Shown piece after piece: positions 55,872 to 64,000 of a stretch of DNA of 64,000 nucleotides. The DNA lies in contig OU452239.1 in assembly GCA_911728455.2 (NCBI GenBank), positions 11,452,328 through 11,516,327 on the forward strand, read 5' to 3'. Numbering within the stretch: the stretch's first letter is position 1; each line of letters starts with the position of its first letter. The translations under genes were made by a program, and so were the position numbers. The notes beneath the pieces are model-generated. The model saw nothing but the letters and a program-made list of their open reading frames with translations, was not told where the DNA came from and searched no databases. This stretch comes from Marthasterias glacialis. Taxonomy: Eukaryota; Echinodermata; Asteroidea; Forcipulatida; Asteriidae.

Positions 55872-58800
55872 ATGGCGGACGCTAGCAAGCCAGGCACCGA
55901 TGTTGGCGGCTCTTGGCCTAAATCATGGCAAGTTGCGCTCGCTATCGGGGCTCCATTGGCAATCGGTGCCGCAGTTGGAGCTTACTTTTATCACAGGAGA
56001 AATTCTGACAAAATTGATGGAGAAACAGCCAGTAAAGCAGCGTCGGATTTGTCTTCGGACGAGCCCGCAGCGTCAACGGACGAGAGGGTAACGTGTTCTT
56101 CCATTCCACCCACCACCAGCTTGACCAGTCCTCCATGCTTGGCCCCTCCTCCCACACATCTTGAATCGTTCATCTTATTAATTGTTCTCCCGTCTTCCAA
56201 TGGACAACTACTCCTGTCCTACCCAACCATTCTAGTTGGTAGTTTGTTAAAACACTAACAGTGTTTTAACACGGGTTTCTATTTTTAATACAAGTTACAA
56301 CAATTGAACAAACACGAAACAGTGAAAAAACTGAAAGTGAAACACAATTTTTTGTAGGCCTAGGCCCCAGTGCAGTAGTGTTACTATTTGTATTAATACT
56401 AATTACTATTATAATCTTTTTTAAAATTTAACTATGGAAGTAATTTGCCTTTCTTTAGTCATTGTACACCTGTTAGTGTTGTAAACCAAAAAAATAAATA
56501 AATAAAAGTAACTTAAAAAAAGCAAAACTTCTCCCCAAGAAGACAACTCAGTTAAATGAATATTTATTAATCTTATTTGTTATCATTGATATTATAACAT
56601 TGTAACAATTTGTCGTTACCTGAAAATCAGAAGCATAAAATTTGTTTTTTAAATTTTCTCCTTCAAAAATTGTAGTTCTAGGACTCTAGGACTCTAGGAA
56701 TAGGAGGAGCATTATGAGATGTGGTGGTCCCCTAGTTGCGATATTCATTCCCCCTCCATCCTCCCGATGGTCGGAGACCTTGGAGGGTTACGATTATCGC
56801 AATTAGTGGTCCCCCTGCTTTTTAAAGCAAACCCAAGGATTACCATTTGGAATTTTTTGGTTAGAGCCGCTACTCTAATTGTTCTACTTGTCTTCAAGTC
56901 ACTAATGCACCAGACTCCCGGCTACATCTCTGACTGTCTGGAATGCCACATCCCAACTCGCACTACCCGTTCATCATCTGCCATTTCATTTATCCGCCCA
57001 ATAACTAAAAAGCATGCTGGGGAGATGTCCTTTTCCTCCTCGGCTCCAAAACTCGGGAACGCTCTACCACAACCTCTCAGAAACTCCATCTCCATTTCTC
57101 AGTTCAGAAAGAACTTAAAAACTTACCTAATTTATCAACCATTCTTGTATGCACTTTGTATCCTTGGGAAAAGGCGTTTTAACAAATTCCTTACTGTTAT
57201 TACTCTCTTTCTAATGTATTTTATTTGTTCTGCCTGCAGACTGCTGAAGAGAAAGCTCAGAGTAGCAAGAACAAAGGCAATAAATACTTTAAGGCGGGGC
57301 GCTATGAGCAAGCCATTGCCTGCTACAACGAGGCCATAGAACTCGTCCCGCATGACAAGACCAAAGAGCTCTCTACATTCTACCAGAACAGAGCCGCTGC
57401 ACATGAGCAGTTGGTAAGAACTAGTAAAAAGGTTCCCATTGCCAGGAATTATGGTTAAAAATCACAGTCACCCATGGCTTCAAATACACACAGGACCACT
57501 ATGACCATGTAGTTACTAGATAAATAAACCCGCCCACTGTCTGAATATTCCACAACGTCCACAATGATTTTGAATGACTAATAAAAATACTGTGCTAGCC
57601 TGCAACAGGCCTCGATCTCAAGAAAAACGGGGGCAGGCCTTTGCTGGCCAAATCAGAGAAATTATACAAGGGCATGCTGGCCAAGTTGATAGTGACAGTG
57701 CAATTTTTCTGAAGGGCATGCTGGCCAACTCGACAGGGCATGAGGCCAATGGCCTCGGTTGCCTCGGTTAAGATCAAGGCCTGATATGTACAAGGTTAGA
57801 TCGATGCACCGTTGTGCCATCACACATAACAATTTTGCAGTCAAATAGTTTCTATTAAATGATCAACTGGCCGAATAAAAAACATTTGTCATTAGGAGCA
57901 GAAGGTTGCTCATAAAAATTTGAGGGTTAACCATGTTGATCAAATATTGTTTTTTCCTCGTTTAGAAAAACTATGCTCAAGTTGTGTCTGACTGCACTAA
58001 GGCCCTGGAGCTGAACTCCCGCTATGTCAAGGCGTTGTTCCGACGCTCTAAAGCCTATGAGAACATGAACCAGAAGATGGAATGTCTTGAAGGTAAGATT
58101 CTGGACTGCTGAACCAGAAACGACGTTTCGCATAGACCTAGATCTTGTATAGCGCTTTAAAAGTTAATTACGCCCAACAAACCCCTCAAAGCACTCACTA
58201 CTTTTATGACAGGTATGAAGGGTTATGTTTGAATTATGAGACCCGTTTAACAACTTGTAAGGGTTTACAGGGTGATGCAGCACCATCGGCAGCCAACCAT
58301 GCCAGAAACACCAGGGCAAACCTCTTCTCGTGACGATAAGTGTACTGTGTTCTTTTACATGCATTTCACAAATACACGGGACCAACGGCTTAACATCCCT
58401 TTCAGAAGACGAAGCAATTATGGCTAAAGTGTCTTGCTCAAAGATAAAAGTGCCGTGACTGGAAACCGAACCCACCCTCTGACAACACCAGGGCAAGAGT
58501 CCGGTGCACTAGACCGCTCAGCCACGACATTCTCTTATTCTCGTGTGAGATACAAGACAGAGTTATGAGTTCTTGTGATGAGTTTTTAAGTGTTTTTTTT
58601 TTGGTTTATTGTGTGACAGATGCTACTGCAGTTTGTATTTTAGAGAACTTCACCCACGGCCAAAGCATGATGCTGGCAGATAAAATGCTGAAGGAGCTCG
58701 GCAAGGAACGAGCACAGCAGCGATACGAGGTACCAGACCACAAAAACAGGCTTTTAACCTACCAGCGATACAAGACACTAGATCAGATGCACAAGTGTAC

Positions 58801-61800
58801 TGGGCTAAGTGAAATTTAGAAGTGAACCAGTCACAAGCTACATACATTACATGACATCTTGGCTGGTAACCAGTGCCTCCAAGGGGGTGGGAGAATTATA
58901 AATAGGGCCAGGTCATTTTCATGAGGAAAGAAGACTTCCATTGGATTCTAAGAATGTCGAGGAAATATTTTTGAGGGATGGGAAAAAGTCTAGACTTGGG
59001 CAAGAGATTTAATGACCTCTATGAACTGTCGCGGCTTATTTTCTTCAAGTTGGTAAGCACAGAAATTTGCCTTTTAGCACAGACAAATCTTACTTAGCAA
59101 AAACGGGTTACCAACTTACCATGCAACAGGGTTTACCATGAAATGTTACAGTGTTTCTGACTGGTTCCCTGCCAACTTTTGCTCAGCAATATTTCTGCCA
59201 AGCAGCTTTATGAAGTTGGGCCCAAGTATCCTGTTTCTGCTGAAGCAGCGTTTTTTATCGATGCTTACTAATATTCCAAAACATTTTGCCCTAAGAAAAT
59301 ATATTTGTTTGTCTTTCAGGAGCGTGTACCAAGTCTACCCTCGGGGCAGTTCATCCGTTCCTACTTTTCATCTTTCTCGGATGATGGAATCTCACAATCT
59401 GAGGACGGCTACGAAGAAGGTGGAGGAGATAATGGGTAAGGTCGGAGGTCAAGGGTAAGGGTCATGGGGCATGATGCAAGTTTAAATCTTTCAATTCAGT
59501 TAATACAAAATCTTTATCTGTGAAATGGAAGTGTTGATGTATCGATCAAAGCTTGAAAAATTAGACTTTAAAAAAAAAAACGAGCCTTGAGCCTACGGCC
59601 GAGGATTGTTCGCCATCCGGAACCAAGGCTGCAAACCAGGTTCACTCGGACTTCCCTCCATTGAGCCGAAATACAATGAATGAACAATGGTGGAAGCCTC
59701 TCGGTGTCATGTAATCAGGGATTGAGCAGTGAGTACACAATGAGGCCTGCACAATAGCCTAAAACTGGCGAAATAATTAGCGCCATCTGTCCTGTATGTG
59801 TGGTTGAAACGAAGCATTTCACGGCTTGTGCCTGCTCTGTGCTCGCTCAGCAGTGGAATGTCTGGGTGACCTTTGTACTGGGCGTGGAATTTCACACAAA
59901 AAAAAAAAAACTTGCGTCACCCTTTTGCTGGCTCGGAAAATATGTGTGTGTACATGCCAAGCCCCCGGGCGCAAACTGGTTAATACAAACTATGAAGCCG
60001 GTGTATAAGCAAGCTTTTCAATTTTATCTTCTCACCACAAGCAGTAACAACACTGGGTACCGTAAGGCCCTGCATCTCTTCACCAGCGGTGACTACGAGG
60101 GCGTGATTGAAGCCTGCGATGATGAGATCAAGAAGGAGGGAGATAAGCTAGCCGAGGCCTTATTAATGAGAGCGACCTTCTTCCTTTTGAAGGGACAAGC
60201 GGCCGAGGCTCGACCCGATCTGGACAGATTGATCAACATGGAAGAAGGCAATAAGAAGGTAAGATTGATATTTGAAGAATAATACATCATGGTTTTTTTT
60301 TGTATTTTGAGGGTAACTTTATCCCAATCCTGTTGTTTTTCAACAGACACACCATTTGGTAAAAAAAATAAAAATTCCAATTAAGGAAGTTGCATTTTGG
60401 AAAAAAAAAATGATAACAGTGTACTTAATAAAAAAAATAATGAAAGATAATAACAGTGTACTTAATGTCTAGTTATTGTTATCAGTTTTCTTTCCTTTTT
60501 TTCCTTGTTAGTTGCGAGCTAATGCTCTGATCAAGCGAGGGAGCATGCACATGCAGGAGGGCAACTCCACTGACGCAATGAACGACTTCGCTACAGCTGT
60601 CAGGATCGATCCGGACAATGCTGACATCTATCACCATAGAGGACAGGTAATGTATGTCCTATCCCCCGTATGCTCCAGTAATACTTAATACTTAATCTCC
60701 TCACACCGAAAAGAGATCAGACTATATTGCCCTCCTAGCCTCAGTTTGGTTTACACTCAGTTGAATTGAAGTTTCTGGGAAACCATGTTTAGTATAGCGA
60801 CAAACCTTGTTATACTTCTTTGCCATCCACAGCTCAACCTACTACTAGATAGAATCGACGACGCAGCGCAAGACTTCGAGAAATGCAACAAACTCAACAG
60901 CAATTTTGCCCTGGCCCATGCCCAGTACAGCTACGCTAAATACAGGCTGGCCCTGGTTCACCAGAGCCCCATGCAGTTACAGACGGCAATGCAGCAACTA
61001 GAGAACAGCACCAAGACGTTCCCGACGTGTGCCGAGGCTTTTGCATTATACGCCCAGGTTGGTGGTGGGAATGGAAATGCATTGATTACTGCTTGATAAG
61101 TGGCATGGTGTACTACTGAGCTAGATTTTTCTTTGATTTACGCCAGGAAAGTTTAATAGTTGGACTTGGCTTTTAAATACGTTCGTCAAAGAAGTTCTTC
61201 AAGTCTTCTCAAAATTAAAAGTTTCTGTCATGAGAAATGCATTTGAACGATGAAATGGGTAATTTTTGGTAAAATTACACACAAATGTATGACAGCTTTG
61301 GAGCCAGAGGTAGTGAAAATCTATCTTTGGGCGTGCAGCAGATATGCATGCCTACTAAAAGGGTCCAATAGACCAATCCATTCAGCCCCGCCCTTGCTGT
61401 ATTGACCAATCACAGGCGTGATTGCGCAACCGAAAGTCTGACAAACACTTTAGTGCATATTGAGCGCGTGTACAGTGGGCGGGGCTTAATGGATCTGTCT
61501 ATTTTATTTCCATAACGCTATTAAGCAGAAAATACTGCTTAGCAAATTTCTTTGCTAAGCAAAATCTTAGTCGGGAACCAGTGACAACGATGTAAACTTT
61601 ATGAACTTTTGGCTGGTAACCTGTTTCAGCTAAGCAAGATTTTTCTGTGCTTAGCAAGATTTTGTGCTTCTTGGGTCCAGGATAGTGATAGACTTGCAAT
61701 CTAAAATGTTGTATTTGTTGTTTGTTTTCTAGGCCCAGAGCGACCAGGGACAGTTTGCCGTCGCTGACGAGCACTTCCAGAAGGCCATAGCCCTAGAGCC

Positions 61801-63360
61801 TGATAATCCAACTGCATATGTACATAGAGGGTAAGTGAACCATCATCATGGCAAGTCGTGGCCGAGGGGGTCTAGCGCATCGGACACAAGTTCTGATGCC
61901 AGAGTTATCAGAGTGTGGGTTCGAATCCCAGTCGTGCAAGACACTTAACTGTAACTGCTTCTCACCACCCAGGAGTAAATGGGTAGCTGCGAGGGTAGAG
62001 ATAGTTGATGTGAATGATTAGAGCTCATTTGGCTGCCCGGTGCTGCATACTCCAAAGGAGTTGAGGATGATATTTCAGGAAATGTTTAAAGCTCTAATGG
62101 GTTTACAGTGATAGTGTATAGGCACTTTCATACAACGGTATTAAAGACACCTAAAAATTCCCCCCGTTTTCAATAAACATGAAATGTAGATCTACAGACA
62201 ATTGTTGTCGCTTTGTAAACCCAACATTGATGACCACATATCGATAAAGGTTAAGTCTGCTCTGATGACATGTATTTCTCATAATTGTTATTTTTTTTTT
62301 TTAAACTGTAGACTACTACATCTAACTTGGAAGAAGGACGCTGATGGAGCCATAGGGATGATCAAGAAGGCACTAGAGATCGACAGCAAGTGCGACTTTG
62401 CATATGAGACCCTGGGAACCATAGAAGTACAGAGGTACAACACATGCCCACCCTGGCCCCCCCCCCCATCAACAGTGCACACTACCTTATCAAGCCTCAG
62501 TTACAAGAAGAATAATAATAATAACTAGACATACTGTGTTTTGTGACATTACAGTCATCAGGCATTAGGGCATAAAAACTGTGGGAGTGCATGACACATT
62601 TCCCCAATAATGAATATTTTAGGTATCGAACTCAAAATGTTGCGTTGGTTTTTTTTTCACTTGAACCCCTTATCCCTGCTCCCGTCCATTCGAGCCCGCT
62701 TTTCCTTTTTGTCCCACTCCAGCACCTCCAAGAAGCCAGTCCTGCACCCTTTCTATTCAATTCCTTCCTTTCCAGCCCAGCACTCTTCCTCATCAAGCCC
62801 AGTTCTGTCCCTCCACCCCCTGTTCCTCCCAGCACCTTATACCCATTCATTCCATTTCAAATCCACCCTGTAGAGAAACTAAATTCTTCCTTCTATTTCA
62901 GCTGTACACCCCTGGTTCTTCCAGCCCCCCTTATCCCCCCACAAACTATTTCAAATCCCTGACATATTAAAACAATCCAAGTGTCTTTGGCTAGAGACCC
63001 TCCCATTCCCTTCAAAGTACTCCACTCTATACTACCTCAACACCCAAATGTTTTGACCTGACCAGGATAAGAAGACTATACCTGACCTAGAGCAAAACCT
63101 TGGCCCTGATTGTACCGTATCCCACAAAGTAGGACAACTTCTTGAGAAAGATTTCGGATGACCACAAGGGTTAAAAAAAAAAACCTTCTTTCTTTTTCAG
63201 AGGCAACATGTCCTCTGCCAAGGACTACTTTGAGAAGGCCATCGATCTAGCTCGGACGGAGATGGAGATGGCTCATCTGTTCTCCCTGAGCGTCGCTGCC
63301 GAAGCCCAACGCAACGTCACCACAAAGTACAACATTACACCACCAGCCCCCATCCTCTAA
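55872..63360 (+). CDS. TOMM70: TOM70, mitochondrial import receptor subunit
   Basis: Eleven exons: 55872-56087, 57240-57413, 57966-58092, 58620-58729, 59320-59435, 60045-60258, 60512-60646, 60833-61057, 61733-61830, 62312-62434 and 63201-63360; 1698 nt, 565 aa. N-terminus MADASKPGTDVGG, then a membrane anchor (about 19-40, SWQVALAIGAPLAIGAAVGA) and a basic HRR. A low-complexity linker leads to tetratricopeptide repeats: KNKGNKYFKAGRYEQAIACY, YQNRAAAHEQLKNYAQVVSD and ALELNSRYVKALFRRSKAY (TPR1-3, the Hsp70/Hsp90 EEVD clamp), then C-terminal TPRs including EALLMRATFFLLKGQ, YHHRGQLNLLLDRIDDAAQD and FAYETLGTIEVQRGNMSSAK. It ends KYNITPPAPIL. Slightly shorter than the roughly 608-residue human protein. 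It anchors in the mitochondrial outer membrane and receives chaperone-bound carrier preproteins for the TOM complex. Confidence 0.97.
56860..57180 (+). mobile_element. LINE 3' end fragment in TOMM70 intron 1
   Basis: The plus-strand frame encodes a reverse-transcriptase C-terminus: LVFKSLMHQTPGYISDCLE, HIPTRTTRSSSAISF, MSFSSSAPKLGNALPQPLR and FRKNLKTYLIYQ. It has no upstream RT core and no intact element, so it is a 5'-truncated CR1/L2-type copy. Confidence 0.8.
57595..57785. repeat. Repeat with GGGCATGCTGGCCAA units
   Basis: Two direct copies of AAGGGCATGCTGGCCAA about 45-50 bp apart, plus GGGCATGAGGCCAATGGCCT. It is similar in style to the GGCCAAGACC family but not demonstrably the same. 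In TOMM70 intron 2. Confidence 0.55.
58140..58532 (-). repeat. tRNA-derived SINE, reverse orientation
   Basis: On the minus strand it begins TCGTGGCTGAGCGGTCTAGT (A box), then GGGTTCGGTTTCC (B box), and ends GCGCTATACAAG. It lies in TOMM70 intron 3. Confidence 0.82.
58850..59225. repeat. Diverged GGTAACC/GCTTAGCA element
   Basis: Left end TTGGCTGGTAACC and right end GCTTTATGAAGTTGGGCCC, with internal GTAAGCACAGAAATTTGCC and CTTAGCAAAAACGGGTTACC. This is the same family as 40668-40923, in TOMM70 intron 4. Confidence 0.55.
61369..61501. mobile_element. TA-flanked MITE, second copy of the GACCGATCCATTAAGCC family
   Basis: Starts TAGACCAATCCATTCAGCCC and ends GGGGCTTAATGGATCTGTCTA; 133 bp, a shorter relative of 22895-23192 with the shared CCGAAAGTCTGACAAA core. 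In TOMM70 intron 8. Confidence 0.8.
61850..62160 (+). repeat. tRNA-Ser-derived SINE, best-preserved copy
   Basis: The head GTCGTGGCCGAGGGGGTCTA resembles the start of tRNA-Ser (GTCGTGGCCGAGTGGTT). A long variable arm and B box GGGTTCGAATCCC follow, then a body with CAAGACACTTAACTGTAACT, CACCACCCAGGAGTAAATGG and GTGCTGCATACTCC. It lies in TOMM70 intron 9. It is not a functional tRNA gene: no matching acceptor stem closes it. Confidence 0.85.
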
Positions 63361-64000
63361 AAATAACTTTCTGCGAAAGTTCTGGAGATCATTCATTCTC
63401 CTTCATAACGGTCATCAACCAAAGTCTTAAAAGCAGAAAAAAAGTTTGCTAAGCAAAGGATAAATTTGCTAAGCTATGGCTGTAGTTGTTAACCCACTGG
63501 TGGTTTGCAAACTATCAGTTTAAAATATTTGAAGGGGAGGAAAAAACAAAACACAAATACAAGGAAATTACTGTTACTTTTAGAAGATTCTAACAAAGAC
63601 GTGATGAAAATATCTCCCTCTTTTGGACTCGTTTCACGACTGTTCCCCCCAAATGATTGCAAAAACACCCTTTGTAAACCCAGTACTTCAGTTGATATGT
63701 ACTTTTAAATATTCAGAAGTCAAAAGATGAAAGCAGTTTACATTCAAAGAGTTAGACTCTGCCGTTAATGCCCTCAATTTATAACTGTCTTTTAAACTCA
63801 TACAGAAACATCCCCTTGCAAAACTTTCCACCAAAGTGATATCATCTAGTAACAATTACTTGATTGATTGCTTTTGGTTTTTGTGAAGTGTTTTTTTTAT
63901 ATAAGAGTTGATCAGTCGACTTCAGCTTTTGCGCGACTTTAATTTTGTTTTGTCACGACGCTACAAAATAATCAGAACTGTTTTTCTGTACATATCGCTC
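63361..64000 (+). other. Probable TOMM70 3' UTR
   Basis: No ORF or repeat of note. No AATAAA hexamer was found to the window end, so the polyadenylation site is either beyond it or uses a variant. A short GCTAAGCAAA motif pair lies at about 63448-63475. Confidence 0.5.

Noticed and set aside
61850..61945. Possible tRNA-Ser gene
   Set aside because: A and B boxes are present but the acceptor stem does not pair and the sequence continues into a SINE body shared with other copies.
1..64000. CRISPR arrays, operons, bacterial promoters or prophage
   Set aside because: The sequence is animal nuclear DNA; the regular tandem repeats have no spacer pattern and no bacterial genes are present.

Overview
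The window is animal nuclear DNA: short exons with GT/AG borders, long AT-rich introns, tRNA-derived SINEs, LINE tails, many TA-flanked inverted-repeat elements and one Ty3-type LTR retrotransposon. The gene set (TOMM70, a ZDHHC palmitoyltransferase, a CXorf65 homologue, a receptor with a SIRP-like ITIM, a GCC2/GCC3 cysteine-rich protein) and the repeat style suggest an invertebrate deuterostome, most likely an echinoderm such as a sea star. The phylum is inferred; no search was run.

Layout. 148-10540 (-): six 5' exons of a secreted or membrane cysteine-rich protein that continues past base 1. 12852-15900 (+): five-exon CXorf65-like gene. 18997-39506 (+): ten-exon immunoglobulin-superfamily receptor of 505 aa (signal peptide, two Ig domains, Ser/Thr stalk, one membrane segment, cytoplasmic tail with ITIM and SH3-ligand motifs). 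27626-37499 (+): an apparently intact 9.9-kb Ty3/Gypsy element in intron 8 of that receptor, on the same strand, 27 bp after exon 8. 43404-44706 (-): two-exon small single-pass membrane protein of 88 aa. 49079-55337 (-): nine-exon DHHC palmitoyltransferase of 277 aa. 55872-63360 (+): eleven-exon TOMM70 of 565 aa, divergent from the palmitoyltransferase across 534 bp. All exon chains were built by hand; reading phase agrees at every junction and the complete genes sum to whole codons.

The most interesting part is the receptor and its resident retrotransposon. The receptor looks like an inhibitory immune-type receptor, and the insertion separates the exons for ectodomain, membrane segment and proximal tail from the two exons that carry the ITIM. 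The element has 1253-bp LTRs that look identical, a 4-bp target duplication (TTAG), an 18-nt primer site matching the 3' end of tRNA-Ser, intact gag and pol frames, and a -1 frameshift signal at the gag stop (GGGAAAC, 5-nt spacer, GC-rich stem-loop). It also has hydrophobic segments near the Gag N-terminus and at the Pol C-terminus, which is unusual.

The remaining space is introns and intergenic DNA packed with foldback elements, MITE-like elements, SINEs, LINE 3' ends and tandem arrays. These are listed individually where both ends or a clear second copy can be seen.
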